Origin: Bullera alba
Taxonomy: Eukaryota; Basidiomycota; Tremellomycetes; Tremellales; Bulleraceae
Direction of reading: 5' to 3'
Assembly (NCBI GenBank): GCA_001600095.1
Contig: BCIX01000001.1
Coordinates: forward strand, 5,729,198-5,793,197
Length of the DNA: 64,000 nt
Each line of letters starts with the position of its first letter. Position 1 is the first letter of the stretch. The notes under the pieces were generated by a model, which saw only the letters and a program-made list of their open reading frames with translations, was not told the origin of the DNA and did no database searches. The position numbers and the translations under genes are program-made. Below are positions 46,789 to 58,932 of this stretch, piece by piece.

Positions 46789-49783
46789 TCAGGCTCGCGC
46801 AAATGTCATTTCCAAGAACATATGGACTGCCACTGATCAGTCTCTGGTCCTAGTCTCACAAAGTTGACTTACAATCGTATCCCCTGGTTGACCCCTCCAC
46901 CGATGGCGGCATGACCTGTTCTAGGAACCTAATCGTCTCTGAGGGCAGAGTCGCCTGCTGGAAGTCGATATCCGTAACATATGGCTATGTAGAGCTCAGC
47001 AGTGACCCAGTTACCGCTGTCGCAGGAACTCACCTTGTCCATAGCCATCCCCCTGAATGCCTCGCGCAGTTGCTCAGGCGACGACGAATCGTCTTTGGTA
47101 ATATCCACCTGAGGATAGTCAGCCATGAGATTGACCCCACTCTTCGCGCCATGATAGGACATACCAGTAGCGCCAACCATGCTTCAAAGGTGATAGCACC
47201 GAAATCACCCATGAGTTGGGCGAACAAACGCTCCATCTCTTCCTCCTAAAAGCAGGGTCAGAGGCGTTCCTTTCCTTTACTCATCAGGAGGTTCGCTCAC
47301 CCCATATACAATACCCAGACTTGCCAGAGCAGAGTGCATTTCCCAGATCTGAAGTGTCTGCGCGGTTTCAGCGACGACGAGTTCGAGGCACGTACATTCG
47401 TCTCATCCTTGTCAAAGTGCTTGAATGTAGCTTCGAATTCCTCCAGCTTGGCCGGGGTTAGATTGGTATGTGTTGCAGATACCAGCTTCTCTCATCAGCT
47501 CCTTTCTCTCTGCCGACTTGCAGCCGAACGTTACCCACCTGATTCTCCACGAATGCTATCTTCTTCCGTATACCCGCTTCAGCGAGCTCGAGCTCAAATT
47601 CCAGATCATCGTATGTCAACACGGTGTAATCGTTCTCTTCGACCTTGGCTTCAAGGCATTTCTGATCTAACGACTTGATCTCTGCCGAGAGGTGCGAGCG
47701 CAAAGAAGGTAGTTGATCGGATAGCTTCAACAGCGTCGTTTTCTGATCCTGAATAGGGTGAGTATGATTCGACTCGATCCTGTGGGACTTACTGGTAGAG
47801 CACCTCTGAGCGCTCCGATCGCCTGCTCTACCCTCTGTAGCTTTAGCACGAAGTCTTCCGCAGCTCGAGCGAAATCCTTCCGTAAAGCTTCTTTGATCCT
47901 GACACATCAGCCGAGCTCAGTAGGAGATCACTCACTCTCGAAGTCTGGCGTTGATAGTCCGACTCCGCTTCGCTTCTGCTATCAGGAAACCAGCCCATCT
48001 CTTCTCGAGGTCCTGGCAGCAAAGTCAGGAACCTTACAAGCGATCTCATGATATGCGCACTCACCTCTAGACGCAGTCCCTCCTTCGGCTCCCAGGCTTT
48101 GAGCCCATATGTCCTTAGCTTTGTCTGGATATTGGAGTACAATGCGGCAAGCTCCTGTCGTTCTTTGACCCAGCCGCGCTTGAGCGACTTCTTGTAAGCC
48201 GCAAAGTCGCCCAGATGCGCCATAGCTTCGGGGTATGAAGACGGCGTGGAAGCGGTGAGCCAGGAGCTTTCTGTCGTGGCCAGAGCCTCGAGCAGCGCAG
48301 CCATGCGCCTCTCAAAGTCATTCTTGTTGGTCCTACATTAATTAGAGATCAGTGCGCTCCAGACTGCGAAGAGGGACACTCACCATATTCCCTGGATCAA
48401 ATCGACAAACTTCTCCACTCTCCTAGTGCCAGTCTCCATCTTGTCTGAGGGCATATCAGCTGGTGTCCCAAGGCCTGGCATTCGAAATCAAGAACGAACC
48501 CTCGGACGAGAACTTGTGGAAGAATTCGGCCACGTAGGTCATGACCGACCGCTCGTCGGGGACTTCCACATCGCAGAGATCTTTCACCTCGAGGAGTCTC
48601 TGCATGATCAGCGCGTGTTCGGAGCTTTGAACATACCGGTATGCCAAGATACTTCTCCGCGACCGAGAAAGCCTTTTCGGTATTGGCTCGTTTATCTGAA
48701 GGATCCAGGCTTTGCCAATCCAGCAGCTCGGGTCGATGTCGATGAATCAGAGCACATCTACGAGTATCAGTTCTTGCCGCGCAATGATCACTCACAGAGC
48801 GAGACCGTCCGCGAAGGACTTTTTGAAGTCTTTGACCTGTACTCCGGCGTAGCCCTGAGTCTTTCGCTGACACCACAGCAACAATCCATCCTTGGCCGAG
48901 AGACCCTCCTCACTAAGGCGAGTGTCAGCTTGAGTTGAAGGCGTTGTCGATTGACTGACGTGATGCTTGCGATGGTGAATCGCAGGATGAGCGTCCATAT
49001 CATTCCGAGTATCAGCTTCAAGTTGCCATCGACGATGTCCTCCGGACCGATATTGGTGAGCTTGACACCTCGTTCCCTGATAAAGTTGAGCGCTTTCGAG
49101 GCGTTCTAAGATCCGTGAGCGGGCATCCCGAGTTGAGCATACCATATACACTCACTTCTGCCTTTTGCACGCGCATCACTGGCTTCTTGTTGTATCTGCC
49201 CAAGCTGGATTCCGACATGATCTCCTGTGGGATCGTTAGAATCATTCAAGCCGGGCATGGAGAGGGTATGGCTGACCAGGAGCTAGTAGCAGTAGTAGTC
49301 AGCATTACGGCGAGTCTCGCAGAGCAGGTATACTCACCTGAATAAGCTTGACTCCAGTAGAGAAGTCCTTCACTAGATCCGTCATAGGGTCCAATCCTTG
49401 ACTCTCGAGCTTCGTGTTGAGCCTGAGAATAGTTGAGATTTGAACCGTCCCTTCGCCATCCGTACTCACCACCTGCAGAATGTCCTATAATCGAGTCAGT
49501 TGCCGTCGACTCATATCAACACAACGCTCGGGACCGACCTCGCTTGGATGTCCGCCCACTCGGATTCCGCACCCAACAGAGGGCTCGCCGAGGTGCCAAC
49601 CGGACTCATGGGCACGCTGCCAGGCTGACCTCCAAACGTATTCCCAAACACGACTGTCCCGCCTAGTGATTTACTCCTGCCATGGCTGTTGAGCGCAGTG
49701 CCAGTCTGACCACGAGGGCTACTGGGGAACTGGATGGGAGATGCCGTGCCGGGTATGTATTGCGATCCCCTACGCTCGATCAT
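46789..49783 (-). CDS. AIN1: Alpha-actinin
   Basis: Alpha-actinin bundles actin in the cytokinetic ring. After a Ser/Gly/Pro-rich leader from the ATG at 49783 comes the first calponin-homology domain: [46 protein letters not shown] and [14 protein letters not shown]. The second CH domain has [28 protein letters not shown] and A-E-K-Y-L-G-I-P. A spectrin-repeat rod of about 250 residues follows, then EF hands. The first EF hand (F-D-K-D-E-T-N-A-L-S-T-L-E-F) keeps its Ca-binding residues; the second looks degenerate. The last exon adds [12 protein letters not shown] after a GTAAGT...GGCAG intron. Many short introns are present. Cofilin lies immediately downstream. Confidence 0.93.
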
Positions 49784-50166
49784 CCTGCCGACGTGGTATG
49801 TGCGGACGGCGAACTGGAAGTGGTGTTGATGTTGCAGATCTCGGCGGACGACTCTTGCGGGTCTGTATCCTCTTCGTCACAGATGAGGAAGGTCCGTGAC
49901 ACAAAGAACGGTTTGATAGATCAAACGGTGCTCCAGTATGACTGCTTGCTGGATGAGCTCGATGTTGAGATCTGAGATGGCTTCTGCCTTGGTGGTGGGT
50001 ATGGAAGCTAGGCTGATGTTTCTGAAACGCGGGCAGATGACCCGATTCAGTCATTCAGGGCAGGCGAAACTCGACGCGTCGAAACAGGGGCCTGCAAAGT
50101 CCAACAGCCTCCAACTCTCTATCTACTTCGTCTATACAACCCCTGCCGTACCAGTTGGTCCATTCG
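49784..50166. promoter_or_regulatory. Divergent promoter, alpha-actinin / HIT protein
   Basis: 383 bases lie between the two start codons on opposite strands. No long frame fits both genes and no specific element was recognised. Confidence 0.4.
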
Positions 50167-50875
50167 ATGCCCAGCTTCGCATCGTGCTTCGGATCATCCT
50201 CAACGTCGACACCGAAAGACGCAAAGCAGCGTTCAAGTCAATCCGTGCCCTTGGTCCCACCGGCGACGTATATCGAAGCAGGATGTATCTTCTGCAAAGC
50301 CGCAAATGGCACTGGTTTCCAGATCGTACATGAGGATGAAACGTTGATAGCATTCAAAGACCGGTCAGCGATCTCCTCTCACTCGCCCACCCTGACTCAG
50401 CTACAACCCTGAGCGGACCGGGCTGACTGATCATGCTGTAGATCGCCTCAGGCGGAGTCGCATATCCTGATAATACCTCGGTATCACCTGGGTGAATGAA
50501 ACGAAGCGTTAAGGGATACAGTGGTGCTGACCAGAGATCAGTATCGACAGTGAAGGACCTACGGCGAGAGCACATCCCCTTGTGTGAGCTAAGCCTTCAC
50601 TGACCATCACTAACACTTGTTTAGTGAAAGAGATGAAAACGCTGGGACGAAAGCTGTCACCTTCGGCACGGAAGATGGGCTATCACATTCCCCCCTTCTC
50701 CTCGGTACATCATCTACACCTCCACGTCCTGGCGGGCAAGCCGACGCTTCTCGGTCGTTTCAAGTATCCCCAAAGAGGGTCACAAGATGGCAAAGGACTC
50801 AGCTGGTTTGTCGATGTTGATCAAGCGATTTCAATCCTGGACAAAGGGAAGAGGATAGGCTTGGGTAAGCGATAG
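50167..50875 (+). CDS. HIT-domain protein, HINT3-like
   Basis: A histidine-triad nucleotide hydrolase or phosphoramidase. The spliced protein (about 180 residues) starts M-P-S-F-A-S-C-F-G. The domain follows: G-C-I-F-C-K-A-A-N-G-T-G-F-Q-I-V, E-T-L-I-A-F-K-D-R, the spliced S-H-I-L-I-I-P-R-Y-H-L, then P-P-F-S-S-V-H-H-L-H-L-H-V-L-A with the catalytic H-x-H-x-H. The P-P-F-S-S-V-x-H-L-H-L-H-V form is typical of the HINT3/aprataxin-like branch rather than HINT1. The C-terminus is basic, ending K-R-I-G-L-G-K-R. Two introns lie near 50364-50441 and 50584-50624. The stop is at 50873-50875, converging on the DNAJC8 gene with about 170 bases between. Confidence 0.9.
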
Positions 50876-51048
50876 ATGTGAATAGCAACCAGAAGTCCAG
50901 TAAAGGGATCTTACCCAAGACACACGCTCAGAGGGGATCTCCAGCAACAGTAGCTGATGGACCAAGGATATACAACACCGCAGTCTAAAGCAAAGAGGCT
51001 CAAATACAGCCGTACGTACGAAAGGGGATATGCGATCAACCTCAATGT

Positions 51049-52235
51049 CTACCCCAACACATGCTCGTTCTTCGATTTCTTCTTCTTCTTGGTGGAAAAG
51101 TCTCGCCAGGCACCTATACGTTCGTCTCGTCGTTCTGTGTGTGTAAAGAAAGGTAAAATGAGTCAAAACAGTGTCAGCTCGGATCTTAATCATGGTCTTG
51201 GGAAGAAAGAAGGGCGAGTGATAGTGCCGGAGAGCCCTCGCACGGCGGTGACCTGTCAAGCGACGGTAAGAATCGATCGGTTTCGATGGACCGCACAATC
51301 GGGTCGTTGGACGGAGAAGGGTAGGAGATAGTAGCCCAACTCACCTTCCCATTTCGCCTGATCCTCAATCTTTCGCTTCCTCGCAGCGACTTCAGCCTCT
51401 TGCTTGGCTTTCTCAGCGCCTTCGTTGGCATAAGCAAGTTTCGTGCGCCTGAGGAAACGAATCAGCTTTGTCAACTGAGGAGGAGATTTAGCTCACCGCC
51501 TCTTTGCTAGCTCGTCCTCGACCAGCACCTCTTTGGCCTTCGCACGAATTTGAGCGTCCAGGGGGGGCGACAACGCTTGTATCTTGGGATCACTATCGGG
51601 GAGACCGGGAGTATAACCAGCACCGAGGACACTGAAAACCATAAGCTCATCTATCCTTCTTCGGTTTTACTCACCTTTTGAGGATCAATGTACGAGCATG
51701 GGACATGATTTCATCGATATCAGCTCGTTTCGCAGGGTCAACAAGCTGTCCTTCGGCCTAGATAGCAGGTCAGTTATTGCGTGCAGGCCTCTGCGAGAGC
51801 CTTCACCAACCTTTTTAAGGAAATCGAATGCCTAGCGAACGTCTCAAGGTCAGCCGAGCCTCCATCGGAGCTCACACCCACTCACCTCCATGCCTTGCTC
51901 ATGTTTGAATTTATCGGGATGTATCAGTAACGACTTCTTACGGTACTGCCGTTTGATCTCTGCCTCTGTCGCCGAGACGGGTAGGTCAAGAATGTCATAA
52001 GGGCTGTAGGGGTTTAGAGTCAGTCGTGCGCATGAGATGGTGTCTACCGGAAAGATAGATGAGCCATAGACGAGAACACTCACTTGAGTTTGAACGCCTT
52101 CATGACTCGCTCAACCTAAAGTTGTGTTTGTTCAGCTTCTTTGAACAAGCTCCAACGCTCGTGACTCACCTCGAGCTCTTTCACCAGATCGTTCGCATTC
52201 TTCGACAGCAGTCCATCTACATTTGCCGTGGCCAT
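51049..52235 (-). CDS. J-domain splicing-associated protein, DNAJC8/Spf31-like
   Basis: DNAJC8 and fission-yeast Spf31 are spliceosome-associated J-proteins. The J domain is spliced as [25 protein letters not shown], with H-P-D-K-F in place (the HPD motif that stimulates Hsp70). It is followed by F-D-F-L-K-K-A and a long basic coiled coil ([14 protein letters not shown]). A last exon, found by searching for the family's C-terminal R-R-x-E-R-V-x-x-W-R-x-F motif, reads [13 protein letters not shown] and ends S-K-N-E-H-V-L-G then TAG 51049-51051. It is joined through a 210-nt intron (51135-51344). Without that splice the frame would read into a junk tail ending near 51256. The start is at 52235; TFIIF-alpha diverges 266 bases away. 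Confidence 0.85.
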
Positions 52236-52500
52236 CTTGACTCACCGAGACCGCAATCGCACAATAGCTTAGTAGTCACGGTCTGAACGGGGAAAAGTAA
52301 ATTGCCTGAAGGTAGAGTGGGTAGTGGCAACGTTGACGCCAGGTAGAAGTGCTGCAGACAACTGCAGTCGATGTCATCCAGGTCAGAAATTGATTCCGCT
52401 TGTGACATCCTCCTCGCCTGACCTTGCTATACTTTGTTGCCAAATCGACAGTACTGCATAACACACTGAGCATTGAATTCATTCACCACCCTTTGACACA
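52236..52500. promoter_or_regulatory. Short bidirectional promoter, DNAJC8 / TFIIF-alpha
   Basis: Only 265 bases separate the two ATGs, so the core promoters must overlap or abut. No TATA box is evident. Confidence 0.5.
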
Positions 52501-54920
52501 ATGGCAGACGCGTCGGCTTTCCTCAGGAAGAGGAAGGACAAGAGGCGAGTGGTGACGCCTCAAGTCGGCGGGTCACCAGCACCTAAACCACCCACGTCAA
52601 GTAGCGGCCCCTTACCGACATTACCCAGCAATGGCCTTGCTACATCGTCATCATCTTCGGCACCCTCTGATCCTAGCAAGGTCCATGAATTCAAGCTTTA
52701 CTCTGTCGGTCACCACACTGGGGTACGACACAGCATGATGCGGCTCAACCTGTCCCGGGTGGTGGATCCGACGACAATCACCAAACCCATCTTGCTGAAT
52801 CGCAAAACCCCAGGTCCTCGTCCACCACCCTTATGGGCTTTCGATGAGAATGGCACGTTCTTGGGGAAATACGTCTATGACAGCGAGGGCAAACCCGTCT
52901 TGGGCTCGGATGGCAAGCAGGTCATTGAGAAGAAGGCAGAAAAGGACATGTCGCTAGTGGGACAAACTCCTGAAGAGATGATGGATCCAAGCGGTGCCGG
53001 GAAGAGACGGCGACGTGGTGTCAAAGAGGTCTTTCACCAGGATATCGAGGTTATGCGGATGCGTAGAGAGGAGAACCTGCCTTGGGTGCTGGAAAGTGGG
53101 AATCCGAAAGACGAGAAGGAGAGAGCGGGAAGTGGGGCTGCGCCAGAGCACTGGGTCGGAAGGATGCTAGAACCCAGTTCGATGCCCACAGTGCTCTTGG
53201 TGAATGATGGGACGATGGGCATGGCATATGATGTGGTACCGCTGGGGAGGACATACAAGTTCGACCCGGAGAGACCCTTCAAAGTGCTCGATCCGGACGC
53301 AGCACATAAGCTGGTGAGTCAGGATCATTCCGGACTGCGCTGACTAGTGCAGTATGAGCACCAGAGCAAGTACAAGATTCACGATCGATGGGCGCAGCGA
53401 GAGGGTGGACCAAGCTCGAGTGCCGAATCATCGATTCGACCGCAGGGTGCCGGCGTAGAGGTCAAGCAGGAGCAAAGGGCATTGCGGCTAGAGCAGCAGA
53501 TGCGCATGGCCCGGGGCGGGGATGTCAAGCCCAAGGTCAAGCAGGAGCGCTTTGACGACGACTATCGCCGAGAAGGCAGGCGACTCGAACGAGTAGGTTT
53601 CGCCCTTGCAGATCCTTGCTGACGTCTTAGGGCTTAGAAGGTGGAGAGGATGAAGAGCTAGATTACGACATGAATGAAGACTTCCAAGACGACGAGGATA
53701 ACAATACGTTCTATCGCAACGAAGAGGAGGAGGAAGAGGCCAAACGGCAAGAGGTGAGGCTCAAATCCTTCCTCCTGACGACAATCCCGCTGACATCGCT
53801 GTAGGAGGTGCTCAAGAAAGAGCAGCGGCTGGCTAATGCCAACGTTGGAGATCGACCACAGATTGACTCTGAATCGGAAGATGATCTTGAAGACGATCTG
53901 TTCGGCGAGAACAAGCTGAATGGCGAGGGAAAGAAGCTGCGCAAGATGATCAAGAAGGGAGGCGGGGTTGAAGATGGCTATGGCACCTCAGAATCGGTGC
54001 GTAACGCGTCACACGTATCTTCGCAACTGCTGACAACAATCTAGGACGAAGACTCTGATGCTGAATCTGTCAAAACGACTGACAGCAAAGTCAAAGCCAA
54101 GGATAAGGAATCTGAGGCTGCCAACAAGCCCAACGCACCCGGTTCTGAGCGGCCGTCTCACCCTCCCTCCAGAGGACCGAACGTACGAGGTGCTACATCT
54201 CCCATCGGCCGCAAAACCGAGCCATCGTCCGCCAAAGCCAGCACCGCTCCACCCGGCGCTGGCAGCCAACTCAACGTCCAAAGAGCTCTCAGTCGCGCTG
54301 GATCTCCTAGGCGCAGCAGGCAAAACTCGCCCATGTCTCTCGACAGGAGGAGTGGCTCACCAGAAGTCTCTCACCAGCGCCAGGGTTCCGCTGGACCTAG
54401 TAGAGCCATGTCACCCACCGGCTCTGTCAGAGACGGCTCTCCCGCTCTCAGTCCCACCCGCACCAGTGGCGGAGGTCCTCAGAGCGGTCAGGTCAAGCGC
54501 AAAACGACGTCTGAGTCACCCGCGCCAGAGACGCCAAACTCCGGACAGGGACAGAACAAGCGCAAGACGTCGCCTGCGCTCTCCGCCACGGGATCAGAGA
54601 TGGGTAATAACGGGCCGTCAAGCAAGAAGCCCAAGAAGACCGCCAAAGCTGGTTCCAAGACGCCAACGCCCGGTCCGTCAGCTATGCCTGATCCCTTCCC
54701 AGGTATGATCACGAGACAGGAAGTGGTGGAATGGTTGAAAAAGTATGGCAAGCCCGAAGTGCCAATGAGAGATCTCATAGGGTCTTTCACGACGAGGATA
54801 AAGTCTACGGGTCAAGGCAGACAGGAGGATCAGACTGCAGTGTTCAAGGCCGTTGTTGGAGAGTTGACGACCAAGACCGGTGTCAAGGGGACACTGAAGG
54901 TAAACGAGGGAATACTATAG
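52501..54920 (+). CDS. TFG1: TFIIF alpha subunit (RAP74/Tfg1)
   Basis: This is the large subunit of general transcription factor IIF of RNA polymerase II. The N-terminal dimerisation region shows F-K-L-Y-S-V-G-H-H-T-G-V-R-H-S-M-M-R-L, P-P-P-L-W-A-F-D-E-N-G and R-R-R-R-G-V-K-E-V-F-H-Q-D-I-E-V-M-R-M-R-R-E-E-N-L-P-W-V-L-E. It continues T-Y-K-F-D-P-E-R-P-F-K-V-L. The middle is acidic (D-Y-D-M-N-E-D-F-Q-D-D-E-D-N) then Ser/Pro/Lys-rich. The C-terminal winged helix (G-M-I-T-R-Q-E-V-V-E-W-L-K-K-Y-G) ends the protein, close to the family's usual FCP1/TFIIB-binding domain. The start is the first ATG after CTTTGACACA. Introns lie near 53314, 53593, 53754 and 53998. The stop is TAG 54918-54920. Confidence 0.95.
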
Positions 54921-55190
54921 CCTTTGTCGACCCAATTCCCCGAGCCTTGTACGACCTTGGAATGCAGACCTTGTTGTACCTCGTCCTCGAATCGTTTCTA
55001 CGGTCGTGGCAATCCTCGCCCCGCTTTTCTGAATTCCCTTACACCACATAATGCGCGACCATCCAGTAGCACCGTCGATGCGTCCAGCAACAGCAACTAA
55101 TCCATATCGGTCATGACTATGAATCGAGTTCCCTCCCAGAGCAGCTCGTCCAACTCCATCCCAGTAATCTTGTACACGTTGATGAATTGT

Positions 55191-55958
55191 TTAAGCAGAC
55201 TCCGTCTTTGTCCTCTTGGTGGCGGTGGTGCCCTCCCTGAAGCCGTTCTTGAATCGTCGGTTGACGGATTTCAGGTGGTCCATTCGGCCGGTACCGCTGT
55301 GTGAAGAAGACAATGTCGGTCGGAGGAGCAGAGCGAGGCGAGAGAGAGAGATGACAATGGTCAGAGACACATTCCTCACGCGCTGGCTATATCACTCACG
55401 TGGTCTTTCTTCTCTTAGCCTTGAGACCCCAGTTGTAGCTTCTCAGCTTGGCGGCGGGGTAGCCACATTGGGAGCACTCTGCGTGTACGGGTTAGTGTCC
55501 TCCTTCCAGCGTTCACAACAGTTCCCAGCATTCCCCTCCTTCACGATCCCGGCTCTTGACTGCCGATACTCCTTCTTCATTCTCCACCTCTGCATCTCCT
55601 TGGCCTGGTCCATCACTCACGGTGCTTCTGCTTGTGGAACGACCTGTCACCACATCTCTTGCAGAGGGTGTGGGACTTCGAGTGTCGTTTACCGCTAAAA
55701 CCGAGGTCAGACTCTACCCCATTCCCCGTTTTTCCCTCCATTCCACTCACAAGGAGGGTGTACCCTGTTATCATAACGAGCGCAGCGAGTGACGAGATCG
55801 GTATCAAGTGGAGCAAAAAGGAGAAAGAGAAGACCTTCCGTCAGCTATCCATCCATTTCTCCATCAACATCTCCTCCTTGACGTACTTTAGACTATAACG
55901 ACAATTATCAGCATCACGGTCTCAGCCTTCGCTGCAGCACGACGCTCTTGCTCACCAT
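55191..55958 (-). CDS. RPL37: 60S ribosomal protein eL37
   Basis: eL37 is a small basic zinc-ribbon protein of the large ribosomal subunit. The spliced sequence is [23 protein letters not shown], then [35 protein letters not shown] and F-K-N-G-F-R-E-G-T. The two C-x2-C pairs of the zinc site are intact. The 5' end is very fragmented: exon 1 is the ATG alone (55956-55958), exon 2 is six bases (TCTAAA, 55887-55892), and exon 3 is 14 bases (55751-55764). The introns are 63, 122 and 56 nt. Two more introns split the C-terminal half. Many ribosomal-protein genes in these fungi carry introns, but a 6-nt exon is exceptional. The stop is at 55191-55193. Confidence 0.93.
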
Positions 55959-56348
55959 TTTGGGTCAATCTACTCCTCCTTTTCTTGATGGCTGAAGAGA
56001 GAGACGCTGTGCACGACAAGATTTTCGTCGAAAGAGCAGCAGCAGCACTGGCGGGCGGGCGTGTGAGCGGGGAGTGCCATACGGCGGAAGCGAAATTTCG
56101 GCAATTTGGCCATCTCGGCGTTTTCTCGAAATGAGCTAAAGTGAGATTCAGCATGTGGCATATCGTGCGCAGCCAGGGCGCCTCGCGGCTCGGTCATGTC
56201 ACTCATGCATGCATCGATGCACTCACCCAGCATCCTCAATCTCGTGCTTTACGGTGCACTTGTGCTTCGTCACGTACTGATATCGGTCATGGACGCTACA
56301 CGTAGTATAGCACTCAAGTATGGAGGTCTTTCCTGTATACTGAACGTC
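55959..56348. promoter_or_regulatory. eL37 promoter region
   Basis: 390 bases between the SNF5 stop and the eL37 ATG, both on the minus strand. No distinct ribosomal-protein promoter element was recognised by eye. Confidence 0.4.
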
Positions 56349-58748
56349 CTAACGCCGTCTCTTGGACCCAGCCAATGTCCTCATCATCCGCCTGGCCTCT
56401 CTCGTTCTCTCCATCTCCCTCCTTTCCATCTCCTCCATACTGAGCTCTATGAGTACAGGTCCAAAGTCCTCTCTCTCCCACCAGTCCCGCCAAACGCCCA
56501 ATAGCGGCTGAGCGCCCGTCCGACTCGTCGTCTTCGGACCTGCACCTGGTGCCTTTTCATGTTTGGCCTGCTCGTTGGGGTGGCTGTCTCTGAATAGCTG
56601 GAGATCCAGAGCGTCCTTCTTGTGTTTGAGTATCTCGTCGATGATGGCGTGCGCGACGAGAGGGATGGCCTCGCCAGTGAGACCGATCTCGCTGCAGTAG
56701 TGCTTGGCAAAGACACTCGGTGGCAGAGCGGATGAAAGATCCCATTCTATCCGGTCGCGAAGGATATGCGCGTAAATCTGCACGTCGAGCTAAGGCTCGT
56801 TCAGCAGCGTGTCTTGCCCAAATTTCGGATATACTCACGTTGATGACGATCCTGCAGTCTGCCTCTGGCCAGACTTTGTGGACATACACATCCTCCTGCT
56901 CTTCCTCCGCCTCCTCTTCCTCTGCCTCGACCTGCGGTGTAGCCGCCGCGGACACCTTGCCGTCCACCTCCATGGCTTCTGCTTCGTTCTCACCCTCGAT
57001 TTCCGTAGTCGCCTCCTCGATATGACTCTCCTCTTCCTTCTCCTCTTCGCTCCATACAACGTCGTCTTCCGTGACGTCCGGGTCGACAACGCTGATCGCG
57101 GCCAGGTTTCTCGCTTCGTCCAATTGGGTTTGGATCAACTCTGCTATCGTAGCTGCGTAGTGTGCCGGAATACCGACATCGTCGCAAAACGTCAATGCAA
57201 ATTGTTTCGGCGTGACAAACCGTTCTGATCAGGCAATGAGCACTCATAAAACCCAGGTTTCCGGTCTCAGACATACCATTGATATTCCACAAAAACCTAT
57301 CCTTGAGCTTGATCCCCGGTTGTTCTGGATTCAGACTCTGCACGTCAAAGTCGATGACCACAGGGACGAGGTGCTCCGGTTGATCGGCTTCTTCAGCGAG
57401 TGCTTCGACTGAACTGTTATGGAATTGATCAGCCGTCCGTCATCGATGTCCGCTCTGTACTTACGCGTAGAGATGGTGAGTGCCTTTGAACGCTTTCGAC
57501 CGTACCCTCTCTCCCGGTGCCCGGTCTCCGAGCCAAGTCCATCCCCGATCGAGCTCATCCTTGCGTTTCTTCAGCTTGCCGGCTCTGGCAGACGCTTGTG
57601 TCTCGTTCACGCCTACACTTCCTCTTCCGGGCAAGAGGTCGTGTGAGCGAACTCTGTCCGTCCGCCGTCTACCGCCTCTAGCGCCGTAATCCGCATCTTC
57701 TGGGTCGCTGGCCGCTTCCTCGACATCGTCATCTTCCTCGGCGTCATCTTCGTCGTCCTCCTCGTCCTCATCTTCGCTCTCCTTCTCAACGTAGCTAATT
57801 GCACCCCCTCTACCTGTCCGACGGCCGCTCAGTGTGCTCTGTAGAGCCGGCCTCTTGGCAGAATATGGCGGTGCTGGCGAATCGGGTCGAGGAGTTGATG
57901 CACCCGAATTTCCTCCTTTTGCAGCAATGACCTCTCTGTCCAACTCGGCGAGGAACAACTCCCGTTCTCTAGGTCCTCCCGTTATCGTCTCCGGCTGCAT
58001 CAGGCCCGTAACACCTGTCCTCAATCTCGAACCATAGGTCGAGTACAAAGCCTGTGCGGATGGTGAGGTCGATAGTAGTGGATCAAGACTGGCTTGCCCC
58101 GGTGGGGCTAGGAAGAATCCCAACGGACCCCCTGGAAACGAATTGGGGCGATAGTAAACCGGCGGCTGCGGAGGTCCTGGAGGCAGATTGGACGATGACT
58201 GGCCATAAGGCGGTAGCGGCCCATCTCGCTGAGACGAAGAAGCCATCTGAGGGTAAGTCCCTTGTAGTTGTCCGTAGCCGCCTTGGGCATTGCGAGTTGG
58301 GTATGGCTGACCACTAGACCTCGAGGGAGTCGAAGTCGGATAGCCTCTCGGTGCGTATCCCCCCGCTGGACCATTTTGCGTGGGCATTGGACCTCCGCCA
58401 CCCAAGTACGAAGGCAGCGAGTTGGCATAATTCGTCACCCCTCTGTTGTCTACATGACGTTGATCAGCTTGCATGCTTCAGAAGCAGGTGACATGGATAT
58501 TCCGACGCGACCAATTGTCGAAATCAAAACAAAAAGAGCGTACCTCCAGATGCTGTATTCAGGCCATATACAGTGTCGGGTCGGGGATACTTTGGCGGAC
58601 GGCCCCTCCGCCTCGGCATGGGTGCAATATCGTTCATGCTGGGTGGTGCTAGAAGATGTGAGCTATGCGTGGGCGTGGCTATACCACAGGCTGGAAGATC
58701 ATCAACGCGCGCCGGACATGGGACAGGTCTGAGTAGTTGATGTTCCAC
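56349..58748 (-). CDS. SNF5: SWI/SNF (or RSC) core subunit Snf5/SMARCB1
   Basis: Snf5 is a core subunit of chromatin remodellers. The N-terminus carries an AT-hook (R-R-R-G-R-P-P-K-Y), then a Pro/Gly/Gln-rich stretch and an acidic patch (E-K-E-S-E-D-E-D-E-E-D-D). The SNF5 domain has its two repeats. The first is L-V-P-V-V-I-D-F-D-V-Q, then F-L-W-N-I-N and P-K-Q-F-A-L-T-F-C-D-D. The second is R-I-V-I-N-L-D-V-Q-I-Y, D-R-I-E-W-D-L-S-S, then F-A-K-H-Y-C-S-E-I-G-L. An acidic insert of about 70 residues separates them. The C-terminal region ends S-K-R-R-R then TAG 56349-56351. The start at 58748 is the first in-frame ATG; M-N-D-I-A-P-M just before the AT-hook is an alternative. It shares a 184-base divergent promoter with RIB5. 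Confidence 0.92.
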
Positions 58749-58932
58749 ATATGTGGGGCTCGTTTAAGATTGTCAATAGTGGAGGTCGATGCGGCTGTCC
58801 GAGCCGAAGGCCCGAGTCGATGATGCATCAGCAACTACGTATAGATGATTGATAGATGAGCAAATAGTCACATCTTGACGAGCACCAATATCACGCAGAC
58901 GTATTGACAGCCCGTCAAAACCGTCGCTCGAA

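Noticed and set aside
51186..51437. DNAJC8 C-terminus ending at the first in-frame stop near 51256 or 51186
   Set aside because: The family's W-R-x-F Lys-rich tail occurs in a downstream exon reached by a GT-AG intron, so the earlier stops lie inside the intron.
57461..58037. Plus-strand frames within the SNF5 N-terminal region
   Set aside because: They are antisense shadows of a Pro/Asp/Glu-rich coding stretch.
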